Origin: Chitinophaga deserti
GTDB lineage: Bacteria; Bacteroidota; Bacteroidia; Chitinophagales; Chitinophagaceae
Assembly: GCF_003149455.1 (NCBI RefSeq)
Contig: NZ_QFFK01000012.1
Coordinates: 62,001 to 126,000 of the forward strand
Direction of reading: 5' to 3'
Length of the DNA stretch: 64,000 nucleotides
This document shows positions 50,391 to 60,331 of the stretch, one piece after another; position 1 is the stretch's first letter, and every line of letters begins with the position of its first letter. The notes beneath the pieces are model-generated. The model did no database searches. It was not told where the DNA came from and saw nothing but the letters and a program-made list of their open reading frames with translations. A program made the position numbers and the translations under genes.

Positions 50391-50765
50391 ATGAGCAAGC
50401 GTAAGGAAACCTCATCGAACAGCATCAATAAGGAATACATCATCGAATGCGATCTCACCTATGCCATCAGCATGGTAGGTGGCCGCTGGAAGCTGCTGAT
50501 ACTTTGCCGGCTGGAAGATGGTGCACTTCGCTTCAGTGAACTGCGGCGTTCTATTTGCAACATCACGGAAAGGATGCTCACCCTTCAGCTGAAGGAAATG
50601 GAGCAGGACGGCCTCGTACGCCGCACCGTATATGCCGAAGTGCCACCCCGTGTGGAATATGAACTTACCCATACTGCGAAGGAGCTCATCCCTGTCTGGA
50701 AGCAACTGAGCGATTGGGGGGCACGCCACCGCGGTTGCCAGATGACTGTTGTGAAGGCCGGTTAA
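50391..50765 (+). CDS. HxlR-family transcriptional regulator (copy 2)
   Basis: 124 residues with the HxlR winged helix: M-V-G-G-R-W-K-L-L-I-L, then R-F-S-E-L-R-R-S-I-C-N-I-T-E-R-M-L, and V-P-P-R-V-E-Y-E-L-T. The N-terminal cysteine (I-I-E-C20) is at the position used for redox sensing in the family. Two more cysteines, one in the recognition region and one near the end, are extra compared with copy 1. It diverges from the serine hydrolase/MFS operon, its likely target, and a 20-bp palindrome lies immediately before its ATG, which suggests autorepression. Confidence 0.92.
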   Translation: MSKRKETSSNSINKEYIIECDLTYAISMVGGRWKLLILCRLEDGALRFSELRRSICNITERMLTLQLKEMEQDGLVRRTVYAEVPPRVEYELTHTAKELIPVWKQLSDWGARHRGCQMTVVKAG

Positions 50766-51411
50766 TCTGCCTGATAGTTTCATCTGAAAGGCTTCATCCG
50801 CCGTTGCAGCCCTCCCGGAACGGCATTATTTCCTGTATATACTGTATACGGCTGTTACTATTATGGATTGATAACCAATTGCTTGATGGGTTATAAGCCA
50901 TTGTTATGTACTGATCCTTTCACTATGCTTCATATTTGGTTGTAAGTATTTACAACTAATTTAATTTTGTTTAATTTCCTTTTTGTTCTACTTTAGCGAT
51001 ATCCCTTTGAAGAAGTGTAAGTTCCACGATCAACCCGGTTATCTCCGGTTGAATCAATAGCAAGGTTTTATGGGAAAAATCCGGCGGCGCCGCCGGGAGT
51101 TATCAATCAGGAAAAAAAGCTGGTCGGGGACCGGTGCGGAAAATCTATGTCCGTAAGTGACCGGCCTGTGCGCTTATTAAAGTCCAAAATCATCCACCGT
51201 ATGAAAAAAATCATCCTTCCGCTAATCCGTTGCTATGGCTATGCTGCATAAGAACGGTATAACGGCTATCCATACACTATAGAATTATTGTCACGGTAAG
51301 TTTCCGCAGAAATGCTGTGCTACCAGTTTGTTCATCCGGAACATGCTGCCGCCATTGCCGTGTCCCGAACCATTGCCACAAGGGGAATCATTACATTATA
51401 AAACTTGTTGA
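50766..51411 (+). promoter_or_regulatory. Promoter and long structured leader of the second SusC operon
   Basis: 646 nt without a standard gene. A promoter match (TTG 50967-50969, 19-nt spacer, TACTTTAG 50989-50996) is preceded by the 7-bp inverted repeat GTTGTAA-GTAT-TTACAAC (50939-50956). The predicted leader is about 410 nt and holds a hairpin CAACCCGG/CCGGTTG (51031-51051), a perfect 16-bp palindrome CCGGCGGCGCCGCCGG (51081-51096) and a 16-codon reading frame starting with Met-Lys-Lys (51201-51251). Confidence 0.55.
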
Positions 51412-54400
51412 ATGAAACATTTTTTCTTACTCATTGCCGGTCTGCAATTAGGTGCTTATGCCCATGCAGCCGCGGAGGATGCATCGGGGAACCCTGCTGC
51501 CATCCCGCCGGCAGCCTACACTAAAATTACTGCAAGGCCGCATCTGCTGCGGGATACGGACATTGTAGTCCGCGGGCGTGTAACTGACGTGAACGGCGAG
51601 CCGCTCATCGGTGTTAACATCAAATCAAAAGGTACCAGCAAGGGTACAGTAACCGATGCAAAGGGTCATTATTTCCTCAGCATCACTTCCGATCATAACG
51701 TGCTGGTTTTTTCTTACGTTGGTTTCATCACCCGGGAAATTGCCGTGCAGAAAACACAACAGGTAAACGTACAACTGGCCGCAGACCCCAAAAGCCTCAA
51801 CGAAGTAGTGGTAACCGCGCTGGGTATTAAACGCGATGAGAAAGCCCTCGGCTATTCCGCTACCGTAGTGAAAGGTGAACAGCTGACGGAAGCCATTTCC
51901 AGTAACTGGACGGATGCACTTTCCGGTAAAGTAGCCGGTGTAAACCTTGTGCGCTCCAATAGTGGCCCCACCGGCTCCAACAAGATCATCCTCCGCGGAG
52001 AAAATAACCTCACCGGCGAAAATGATGCGCTCATTGTGGTAGACGGTGTGGTGATCAATCATGGCTCGGGCCGCCGCTCCGCCATCAGCGGAGAAGCTAC
52101 CTACGGTACCGGCAGCGATAACATGCCGGCCGACTATGGCAGCGGGCTTAACGATATTAACCCGGAAGATATTGAATCGCTCACCGTACTGAAAGGTCCG
52201 GGTGCTGCAGCACTTTATGGTGGCCGTGGCGCAAACGGTGCCATCATCATCACTACCAAAGCCGGTAACAACAAACGTAAAGGCATTGGTGTTTCCCTCA
52301 ATTCCAATGCATCTGTTGAGCAGGTGAACCGCTGGCCCGACCTGCAGTTTGAATACGGTCAGGGAACAGACGGTGCGGCGCATTATTCTTACCTCGCCGG
52401 TCCGGATGGTGGTAATACCGCATCTACCAGCTCCGCTTACGGCCCGCGTTTCGAAGGACAGATGTTTTACCAGTTTGACCCTGTTACCCAAACACAGGCA
52501 AAAGAAAGATCGCTCTGGAAGCCATATACCAATAAACTGAATTCGTACTTCGACGATGGTAAAACGTTTACCAACACTATTAGTCTGGATGGCGGTACTG
52601 ATAAAACAACGGCCCGCTTCTCCGTTACCAATGTGCACAACACATGGATACTGCCCAACACCGGTTACGACCGTAATACCGTGGCATTCTCCGTGAACTC
52701 TAAGATCAACGACCGGCTGCAGGTATCATCTAAAGTGAATTACACGCATAAGTACAGTGATAACCTCCCCGGTGCGGGTTACGGCAACCAATCTGTTATG
52801 TACTGGTATATTTTCTGGCAGCCCAGTGCGGATATCGACTGGCTGAAGAACTACTGGGAGAACGGGCAGGAGCAGCTAAGGATAATGTTCCCCTTCAGCA
52901 GCTTCCCATCCAATCCATACGCCGTGGCGTACGAATACCTGAACAAATCGAGCCGCCACGGGGCTACGGGTAACGTTTCCGCCACTTACAATATCACTAA
53001 AAACCTAAGCCTCCAGTTGCGCACGGCAATGGACTTTTCGTATGAAGACCGTGGGCAGCAGCGGCCTTATGATGCCGGTGCTAAATTCCAGAAAGGCAGC
53101 TATCGTACGCAGAACATCATGTCGCAGGAATTCAATTCGGACTTCCTGCTGCGTTACAACCTGAAGTTCGGGAAGGATGTAGAGCTGAACTTCACTGCAG
53201 GTGGCAGTGCCCTTCGTAACCGGTATATCCGTGATGAGGTGCGGGCAGACTCCATGGCCTACCCGGGCGTTTATTCCCTTGCCAATAACCTCGGTCCGCT
53301 CGTAACTATGCCATACCGCTCGGCCTACCAGGTGAACAGTTTCTACGGTATGATCTCCGCATCTTACAAGAACTTCCTGTTTGCGGATATTACCGGCCGG
53401 CAGGATTGGAACAGTGTACTGGCAACGCCCAGCAGAACGGTTAATTCCGGATTCTTCTACCCGTCTTTCAACGTGAGCTTTGTTGCCAATGAGGTGATGA
53501 ATCTTCCGAAAGCGATTGATTTTGCGAAGCTGCGTTTTTCAGTGGCGGGCGTGGGCAGCGGGGGATCATCTCCCTACCTCACAGAATTTACTTACCCTAC
53601 TGCAGGCAGTTTGTACTCCGGTGGTTTGAGGAACCCATCGATACTGGCGAATCCAGAGCTGTTGCCGCTGCGTACTGTTACATATGAAGCGGGGCTGGCC
53701 ATGAAGATGTTGAAAAGCAGGCTGGGCTTTGACCTGGCACTGTACACCAGTAATACCCACGATCAGATACTATCCCGCATCATTGACCGTGCCAGCGGCT
53801 GGTCGCGCGCTATGATCAACGCGGGTAAGGTAGGGAACAAAGGGATTGAATTAGCCGTGAACGGCACGCCTTATAAGCGCGGTAAATTCTCCTGGAATAC
53901 CAGCGTGGTATATTCCGCCAATACAAACGTGATAAAGGAACTGAACGATAGTTCTGTAGTACTCGCAACCGGCCCTGTTGGCGGCGGACAGATTGTAGCC
54001 AAGCCCGGCGGCAGCATGGGTGCGGTATATGGCCGTGGCTACCAGCGTGCCCCCGACGGACAGGTGATCTACGATGAGAAAACCGGCTGGGCCAAGCTCA
54101 CGGAAGAAGTGATCTACCTTGGTAATACCATCCCTAAATATAAAATTGGATGGACGAATGAGTTCGCCTATGGCCAGTTCCGCCTGCACCTTCTCTTCGA
54201 CGGGCAGTTTGGTGCAGTAGCCCATTCGCTTACACACCATAAGCTGGCGGAACAGGGTAAAACAAAGAATACCCTTCCCGGCCGCTACAACGGTATTGTT
54301 GGTAATGGTGTGATCCAGATGGCAGATGGTAAGTTCCGTCCCAATGATGTGCTGGCTACCGATATCGACGAGTATTACCGTTCGCATTTCGGGCAGGATA

Positions 54401-54669
54401 ATGCGGAGGGCAGCACCTTCAGTACTGATTTCATCAAGTTCAGGGAAGCAAGGCTGGATTACAGCTTGCCTGCACGCCTCACTAAAAAACTGCGCATGCA
54501 GAAAGCCACGTTGGGCGTGTATGGCCGTAACCTCGCTATCTGGAGCGACTGGCCGGGCTTTGATCCCGAATTCGGAACCCTCAGCGGTACAGACATCGTG
54601 CAGGGCTTCGAAGTGGGGCAGTTCCCTTCTACAAGAACAATTGGTGTAAACCTGGTAATTGGCTTTTAA
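51412..54669 (+). CDS. SusC/RagA TonB-linked outer-membrane receptor
   Basis: 1085 residues: a signal peptide (to A-Y-A-H-A-A-A), a short linker, a carboxypeptidase-regulatory-like module (V-V-R-G-R-V-T-D-V-N-G-E-P-L near residue 50), a plug (A-L-S-G-K-V-A-G-V-N-L, then I-V-V-D-G-V-V, A-A-A-L-Y-G-G-R-G-A-N-G-A) and a barrel ending in V-N-L-V-I-G-F. There is no STN domain, so it is not wired to an ECF/FecR pair. With the SusD-like_2 lipoprotein 11 nt downstream it forms an importer for an unknown large ligand. The usual Y-G-S-R is Y-G-G-R here. Confidence 0.94.
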   Translation: MKHFFLLIAGLQLGAYAHAAAEDASGNPAAIPPAAYTKITARPHLLRDTDIVVRGRVTDVNGEPLIGVNIKSKGTSKGTVTDAKGHYFLSITSDHNVLVFSYVGFITREIAVQKTQQVNVQLAADPKSLNEVVVTALGIKRDEKALGYSATVVKGEQLTEAISSNWTDALSGKVAGVNLVRSNSGPTGSNKIILRGENNLTGENDALIVVDGVVINHGSGRRSAISGEATYGTGSDNMPADYGSGLNDINPEDIESLTVLKGPGAAALYGGRGANGAIIITTKAGNNKRKGIGVSLNSNASVEQVNRWPDLQFEYGQGTDGAAHYSYLAGPDGGNTASTSSAYGPRFEGQMFYQFDPVTQTQAKERSLWKPYTNKLNSYFDDGKTFTNTISLDGGTDKTTARFSVTNVHNTWILPNTGYDRNTVAFSVNSKINDRLQVSSKVNYTHKYSDNLPGAGYGNQSVMYWYIFWQPSADIDWLKNYWENGQEQLRIMFPFSSFPSNPYAVAYEYLNKSSRHGATGNVSATYNITKNLSLQLRTAMDFSYEDRGQQRPYDAGAKFQKGSYRTQNIMSQEFNSDFLLRYNLKFGKDVELNFTAGGSALRNRYIRDEVRADSMAYPGVYSLANNLGPLVTMPYRSAYQVNSFYGMISASYKNFLFADITGRQDWNSVLATPSRTVNSGFFYPSFNVSFVANEVMNLPKAIDFAKLRFSVAGVGSGGSSPYLTEFTYPTAGSLYSGGLRNPSILANPELLPLRTVTYEAGLAMKMLKSRLGFDLALYTSNTHDQILSRIIDRASGWSRAMINAGKVGNKGIELAVNGTPYKRGKFSWNTSVVYSANTNVIKELNDSSVVLATGPVGGGQIVAKPGGSMGAVYGRGYQRAPDGQVIYDEKTGWAKLTEEVIYLGNTIPKYKIGWTNEFAYGQFRLHLLFDGQFGAVAHSLTHHKLAEQGKTKNTLPGRYNGIVGNGVIQMADGKFRPNDVLATDIDEYYRSHFGQDNAEGSTFSTDFIKFREARLDYSLPARLTKKLRMQKATLGVYGRNLAIWSDWPGFDPEFGTLSGTDIVQGFEVGQFPSTRTIGVNLVIGF

Positions 54670-54680
54670 TTTTTTCCAAC

Positions 54681-56201
54681 ATGAAGAAGATGAAACTTAC
54701 AATAACCGGTGTGCTGGTGCTTTTGGGAATGTTTATGCAGTCCTGTACCAAAGATTTCACCGACATCAATACAAACCCGAACGAAACACCGATAGCCACT
54801 GCATCCTCGCTGATGGCGCCTGCACTGGTGAATACGCTCACGGCTAATATGCTGCGTAACCGCAACTTCAACAATGAGCTGATGCAGGTTACGGTAGATA
54901 TCTCCGATGCCGACGGCAAAGTGTTCCGGTACGACTTTCGCGCTACCTGGGCAGATTATTCCTATAACGCCTGGTACACGGAGCTGACCAACTTTAAGGA
55001 TATGGAGAAGGTGGCGCGTGATCCTAAGAACCTGAACAGGTCGTATGTAGGGATAGCGCTGATCTGCCAGTCGTGGATTTATTCCCTACTGACGGATACT
55101 TATGGTGATGTTCCCTACTTCAAATCCAACCTCGCGCGCGACTCGGGTATCTTTGAACCGCCGTTTGATGCGCAGAAGGATATTTACATGGATATCTTCA
55201 AAAAGCTGGATACCGCCAATACTTATCTGAAAACCGGAACCGGTATCAATTCTAATAATGATCCCGTATTTAACGGAGACGTTACGAAATGGCGCCGCTT
55301 TGGTAACTCGTTATACCTGCGGTTGCTGATGCGGATATCCGGGAAGGCGGAAGTGAGTGATGAAGTAATTGCGAAGTTTAAAGAGATCGCGGTGACGAAA
55401 AAGGCGGATTATCCGCTGATGACTACGCCTGAAGAGTCTGCCGTACTGCGCTGGACGGGCACGGGACCATTCGTTTCACCATTTATGAGTGTGCGGGAGC
55501 AGGACTTCAGGGCACCGGGAATAGGTGCGTTTTTCATTGGCAACCTCGTAACCTGGAACGATCCCCGGATAGATGTGCCTACATGGGGTAATAACAGTGT
55601 GAACAGATGGCGGATTGCAGCTTATCAGGGAGGCTATACCGGTGTGCCCAGCGGGTATGTATCGGGGCAGGCGCCTGTAAAGCAGTCGTACTTCTATTCA
55701 CAGACCAATTCTACACTCTTTAACCTGCAGACCGATGCCATGACCGGTATCATGATGAACAGCGGAGAAGTGAATTTTATACTTGCAGAGGCGGTCATTA
55801 AAGGATGGATAACAGGAGATGCGGCATTGTATTATAAGAACGGCATCGAGCAAAGCATTCAGCTGTGGCTGCCGAAATGGGTTGACCAGGTAGATGATTA
55901 CATCGATAAGGCCGATATCCATTGGGATGAAGCAGCGCCACTGGAAGATAAGATGGAGCGCCTCCATTTGCAGAAATACTATTGCCTGTTTATGACGGAT
56001 ATGCAGCAATGGATAGAGTACCGCCGTACGGGGCATCCTGTTATCCCGAAAGGAGCCGGGTTGCGCAATAATGGTGTGATGCCCGCGCGGATGACATACC
56101 CGGTATATGTTCAGTCCACCAACCCTACCAATTACAAAATCGCCGTAGCCCGCCAGGGAGCGGATGTGATCTCTACGGAAGTGTGGTGGCAGAAACCGTA
56201 A
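54681..56201 (+). CDS. SusD/RagB lipoprotein (SusD-like_2 type)
   Basis: 506 residues; lipobox M-Q-S-C22 followed by T-K-D-F-T-D-I-N. The sequence shows the SusD-like_2 features: D-I-N-x-N-P-N-E-T near residue 32, Y-x-G-I-A-L-I-C-Q-S-W-I-Y-S-L-L-T-D-T-Y-G-D-V-P, and a C-terminal W-I-E-Y-R-R-T-G-H-P. It binds ligand on the cell surface for the SusC encoded 11 nt upstream. The DUF5689 gene starts 26 nt downstream. Confidence 0.94.
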   Translation: MKKMKLTITGVLVLLGMFMQSCTKDFTDINTNPNETPIATASSLMAPALVNTLTANMLRNRNFNNELMQVTVDISDADGKVFRYDFRATWADYSYNAWYTELTNFKDMEKVARDPKNLNRSYVGIALICQSWIYSLLTDTYGDVPYFKSNLARDSGIFEPPFDAQKDIYMDIFKKLDTANTYLKTGTGINSNNDPVFNGDVTKWRRFGNSLYLRLLMRISGKAEVSDEVIAKFKEIAVTKKADYPLMTTPEESAVLRWTGTGPFVSPFMSVREQDFRAPGIGAFFIGNLVTWNDPRIDVPTWGNNSVNRWRIAAYQGGYTGVPSGYVSGQAPVKQSYFYSQTNSTLFNLQTDAMTGIMMNSGEVNFILAEAVIKGWITGDAALYYKNGIEQSIQLWLPKWVDQVDDYIDKADIHWDEAAPLEDKMERLHLQKYYCLFMTDMQQWIEYRRTGHPVIPKGAGLRNNGVMPARMTYPVYVQSTNPTNYKIAVARQGADVISTEVWWQKP

Positions 56202-56227
56202 TAACGTCATTGTTTAAAAAACGCAAC

Positions 56228-57742
56228 ATGAAAAGAATCGCTTTATATATAATAGTGCTGGTGACTGCCGCGGGCTTCTGGGGATGTCAGAAAGACAATA
56301 CCTATCCCGGAGGTAAAGTGGGCGCCCACATTGCCCTTTTTGATATCCGCTCCATGTACCGGGGAAAGGATGTAACGCTTACTACCGAAAACATGTTCGG
56401 CGCCGATCAGATCCGCTGCATCGTTATCTCCGATCACCGTGAAGGCAATATGCCGGAAGGGATGCTGATCGTACAGGACTCCAACCGCCTGGCACAACGG
56501 GGTATCGCCATCCCAATAGGTACAGCAGCTGCACAATACGAAGCCGGTGATTCAGTTACCATTCATATTGCAGGGGCTACCCTGACCCGGAGAAACGGTA
56601 TTCATCAGCTTGTGGGCGTTAATCCCGCAGGTATTAAAGTATTGTCGAAAGGGAACCGGCTGCCCATGCACGTAGTGGCACTCAATAAGATTCTGGATAA
56701 ACCGGAAGTGTATGAAAGCACGCTGGCTGTAGTGGTGAAAGGAGGATTTGATCCTTTGCCGGCACCGGGCGATGTACTTTCCGGCGATAAGATGCTGAGC
56801 GATGGTTATGGGGATATTGAGCTGCATACAAATGCCAATGCTGCCTTTGCCAACATGGCTATGCCGGTGATGGCAAATTACAGAGGTATTGTAGGCATGA
56901 AGCAGGGGGCGGGAGAAACATGGGTGCCAGAACTGCGTGTAGCAGCAACATCGGATATTGTGCTGCTCAGCTCCGTGGTGGAAATAGCACCCATCGTGAT
57001 CTCCGGATTCCTTACAGATCCTCCGGGTACAGAAGGGAACTATGAATACATCCAGCTGCTGGCTACGCAGGACATTGATTTCTCGGTTACCCCATTCTCA
57101 GTGGTAACTACTAATAATGCAGGCGCTTCAACACCCGGGGGCTTGCCTGCTAACGGTTGGGCTACCGGCGGACTTCGTTCCTACAAATTCAATCTTACAT
57201 CTGGCACGGTCGCTAAAGGAGAATATTTCTATGTGGGTGGCACCGCCCGCCGCATCTTTGGCTCCGGCTCCACAAGCATGAGCACTTCCAAATGGATCCG
57301 CGCATACAATTACTCCACTACCGATGGCGAAGGCTTTGGTGGTAAAACCGGCAACCTGCTGGCTAACAGTGGTAATGCTTCGGGCATGGCCGTATTTGCA
57401 GGAACAACAGTAACGAAAGATTCCCGGCCGGTGGATGTGGTGATGGTTGGCCTCAATGGAGTGATCCTTTCTGAAGGAGCTAACCCCGTTGGTTATCGGA
57501 TCACCAATACCGATTGGTATGATGTGATTCATCCGCTATCTCAGAAATCACAACCATTCTTCCGCAGCGGTAGTAATACCCTTGGCGTTACTTATACTGC
57601 AGCGGTGTTCTTTAAGATGGGAGGTATTTACAACCCGGCACTGGGCCGCTGGCGTAAAGCGAGGAGCCAGGTGAATGTGAAACTGGCTGCTGATTCCCAG
57701 GTTTCAGAAATTGAAGGAGAGGGGGCAACCACACTCCGTTAA
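56228..57742 (+). CDS. DUF5689 surface lipoprotein
   Basis: 504 residues from the ATG at 56228; a longer frame overlaps SusD but lacks signal features at its start. The lipobox is F-W-G-C20 followed by Q-K-D-N. The N-terminal part matches DUF5689 (I-R-C-I-V-I-S-D, then V-T-I-H-I-A-G-A-T-L), an OB-like module common in lipoproteins after SusCD pairs. The second half is another beta-rich domain with a W-x-x-T-D-W-Y-D near residue 437. It probably helps bind or process the same ligand. A hairpin follows the stop. Confidence 0.8.
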   Translation: MKRIALYIIVLVTAAGFWGCQKDNTYPGGKVGAHIALFDIRSMYRGKDVTLTTENMFGADQIRCIVISDHREGNMPEGMLIVQDSNRLAQRGIAIPIGTAAAQYEAGDSVTIHIAGATLTRRNGIHQLVGVNPAGIKVLSKGNRLPMHVVALNKILDKPEVYESTLAVVVKGGFDPLPAPGDVLSGDKMLSDGYGDIELHTNANAAFANMAMPVMANYRGIVGMKQGAGETWVPELRVAATSDIVLLSSVVEIAPIVISGFLTDPPGTEGNYEYIQLLATQDIDFSVTPFSVVTTNNAGASTPGGLPANGWATGGLRSYKFNLTSGTVAKGEYFYVGGTARRIFGSGSTSMSTSKWIRAYNYSTTDGEGFGGKTGNLLANSGNASGMAVFAGTTVTKDSRPVDVVMVGLNGVILSEGANPVGYRITNTDWYDVIHPLSQKSQPFFRSGSNTLGVTYTAAVFFKMGGIYNPALGRWRKARSQVNVKLAADSQVSEIEGEGATTLR

Positions 57743-57772
57743 CCATTTAACCTGCGTAATGCAACGAAGGAA

Positions 57773-57801
57773 AAAGGCCGCTCCCGTATGGGGCGGCTTT
57801 T
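57773..57801 (+). terminator. Terminator after the SusCD-DUF5689 operon
   Basis: A GC-rich stem (GCCGCTCC / GGGGCGGC with one T-G pair) flanked by AAAA and TTTT. The T-run is short, so termination may be incomplete. Confidence 0.55.
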
Positions 57802-57862
57802 CCATGCAAATAGGCGGTTAGGAGCAAATGATTATATTTACCCCCATAATCCCCATCACCCT

Positions 57863-60331
57863 ATGCTGATGTCACTCATCTTTTTGTTATGCCTGGCTAT
57901 TTTAATCATTGTGATTCTGAACCAGAGCAGGACCTCGGAGAGATTGTCTGAAATCACGGCAGCGCTGGAACGCCTGCGCCGTGAGCTGGACAATAAGGAA
58001 GATGTTCAAACCGTACAACGTAAAAGTCCGCCCAAAATTTCACTGGATGCCGGAACCCTGTATGGCGTTCCCTCACAACCTGAACCTCCTGCACCTGAGC
58101 CGGTGCAACAACCTGCTCCTCCTCAGCCGGAGCCACACCCTGTAAAAGAAGAGCAGCCCGTATTGGAAACGCAGGAATCGTGGGGTACCATGAAGACTAT
58201 TTCTGCTGAAGAGATGAAATCCGTCTATGAAGCAGCAGAAGAAAAGGTGCAACAGAAGTTTGAGCCTGCTGAACCAGAAATTTCTTTCTGGGAAAAATTC
58301 ATGGAAAAGAACCCCGATATCGAGAAGTTCATCGGTGAAAACCTGTTCAATAAAATCGGTATCGCCATTCTCGTTTTAGGTATTGGTTTCTTTCTCAAGT
58401 TCGCCATCGATAAAAACTGGATCAACGAAATTGGCCGCACCTTTATTGGTTTCCTGTGCGGCGGTGTGCTGATTGGTCTTGCCCACCGGATGCGCAAATC
58501 ATTTGCAGCTTTCAGCTCTGTGCTGGTAGGCGGCGGTGTGGCGATCCTGTATATCACCGTAGCTATTGCTTTCCATCAGTATCACCTGATCAGTCAGACG
58601 GCAGCGTTCCTGCTTTCCATATTGATTACGGCATTTACGGTATTCCTGGCCATTAGTTACAATAGGGTAGAGCTGGCTGTAGTAGCCATACTGGGAGGCT
58701 TTGGCGCACCGTTCATGGTGTCAACAGGCAAGGCCAATCTGCCGATATTCTTCTCATGGTTGCTGATCCTGAACTGTGGTATGCTGGTGCTGGCGTATTT
58801 CAAGAAATGGAATATTGTCAATATCATATGCTATGGCATTACCGTATTACTGTTTGGCGGATGGATGATGTCTGGCGCGTTGGAAGAAGAGTTCGTGGAT
58901 CTGGCTGATGTGCGAACCGCTCTGCTGTTTGCAACGCTGTACTACTTCGTGTTCTTCCTCATGAATGTGATTAACAATGTGCGCAACGGCATGCGTTTCG
59001 GTGCATTGGAAATCGGGATATTGCTGAGTAACACCTTCTTATATTATGGTGCGGGGATGGTATTGCTCCATACACTCGGCTGGAACGGCTGGCAGGGCCT
59101 TTTCACTGCACTGTTAGCAATATTTAACTGTGTATTTGCATGGTTCCTGTTCCGTAATAGCCGGGCAGACCGTACACTGGTTTACCTGCTCATAGGTCTG
59201 GTGCTTACGTTTATGAGTCTTGCCGCACCCGTGCAGCTGGAGGGGAATTATATCACCCTCTTCTGGGCGGCAGAGGCGGTACTGATCTTCTGGCTCTACC
59301 GCAAATCCGGGATTGTACAGATGAAGTACGCCTCCATGGCTGTATTGGTGCTCATGCTCATTAGTCTTGTAATGGACTGGGGCCACTTGTATTTCATAGC
59401 TCCGGTAAAAGTGCCGGTTATCAATAAAGCTTTCATTACCGGGATAGTAGCCGTGGCGGCAGTGTATCTTCTCTTGCGGCAGGTAAGGAGTATTGCGGAA
59501 GATGGAGATCTGTTCCCGGGAGTATCCCGTAAAATGACCGCCCGGGTATTGCAGGTCTTATTTTTAGTATTGTTGTATTGTGTGATAATATTAGAGATCA
59601 GCGAGCATATGGGTAATTACCACCGCGGGCTTACTGCGCTGGTAGCGGGTTGCTTCAACTATGCTTACCTGGCTGTACTGTTATGGATTGCCCGCCGCCG
59701 GAACGATAAAGGAGCCGGGGTGCTTGTTGTACTGGGCATGCTGGCCGTACTGGCATATCTGGCGTATTACAATCCCGCTGTGATCCAGGTCCGTACGGCG
59801 GTGCTGAAAGGTGAGCTGCCAATGTTGGCATTCCTGGCACATTATATACAGGTAGGCTTACTGTGCTGGCTGCTCATTGAAATGAGAAAGGCATTACCAG
59901 AGTTTAAGCAGGATGCAATAGAAACTGCCTTCAACTGGTTTCTGCCATTCATGGCGCTTTATCTCCTGAGTGCGGAACTCGATCATATCGCTGTTATCCT
60001 CCGCGCGCCTGAGGTGGCATCAGTTACATTGTCAATGATTCACCGTACGGGATATGCATTACTGTGGGGTATTTTTGCATTTGTACTTATGTTTATCGGT
60101 ATCCGTATCAAGTCGCGCGATTTGCGGATCATGGCCATTGCCGTATTCGGGATCACCCTGCTGAAGCTCTTCCTGTTCGATTTACGGGGCCTGGGTGAAG
60201 GCGGTAAGATTGCGGCATTTATTTCTTTAGGTATTCTCTTGCTGCTGATATCGTTCATGTATCAGCGGTTGAAAAAAATAATTCTCACGGATGATCAACC
60301 TGTTCAGGAAGAAACGAAGCTGCCTGATTAG
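57863..60331 (+). CDS. DUF2339 polytopic membrane protein
   Basis: 822 residues from the ATG at 57863; an upstream ATG in the same frame lies inside the terminator hairpin. A first membrane span is followed by a Pro/Glu-rich stretch (about 65-120) and then more than 20 hydrophobic spans, beginning with F-I-G-E-N-L-F-N-K-I-G-I-A-I-L-V-L-G, the strongest DUF2339 signature. Function is unknown. The next gene (DUF3999) overlaps its 3' end by 41 nt, so the two are translated together and presumably form one complex. The same pair occurs in other Gram-negative bacteria. Confidence 0.88.
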   Translation: MLMSLIFLLCLAILIIVILNQSRTSERLSEITAALERLRRELDNKEDVQTVQRKSPPKISLDAGTLYGVPSQPEPPAPEPVQQPAPPQPEPHPVKEEQPVLETQESWGTMKTISAEEMKSVYEAAEEKVQQKFEPAEPEISFWEKFMEKNPDIEKFIGENLFNKIGIAILVLGIGFFLKFAIDKNWINEIGRTFIGFLCGGVLIGLAHRMRKSFAAFSSVLVGGGVAILYITVAIAFHQYHLISQTAAFLLSILITAFTVFLAISYNRVELAVVAILGGFGAPFMVSTGKANLPIFFSWLLILNCGMLVLAYFKKWNIVNIICYGITVLLFGGWMMSGALEEEFVDLADVRTALLFATLYYFVFFLMNVINNVRNGMRFGALEIGILLSNTFLYYGAGMVLLHTLGWNGWQGLFTALLAIFNCVFAWFLFRNSRADRTLVYLLIGLVLTFMSLAAPVQLEGNYITLFWAAEAVLIFWLYRKSGIVQMKYASMAVLVLMLISLVMDWGHLYFIAPVKVPVINKAFITGIVAVAAVYLLLRQVRSIAEDGDLFPGVSRKMTARVLQVLFLVLLYCVIILEISEHMGNYHRGLTALVAGCFNYAYLAVLLWIARRRNDKGAGVLVVLGMLAVLAYLAYYNPAVIQVRTAVLKGELPMLAFLAHYIQVGLLCWLLIEMRKALPEFKQDAIETAFNWFLPFMALYLLSAELDHIAVILRAPEVASVTLSMIHRTGYALLWGIFAFVLMFIGIRIKSRDLRIMAIAVFGITLLKLFLFDLRGLGEGGKIAAFISLGILLLLISFMYQRLKKIILTDDQPVQEETKLPD

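Noticed and set aside
51625..52638. A 337-codon minus-strand frame inside the second SusC gene
   Set aside because: It is fully antisense to conserved plug and barrel sequence and has no signal, motif or partner. The same applies to the frames at 40988-41953 and 62175-63014.
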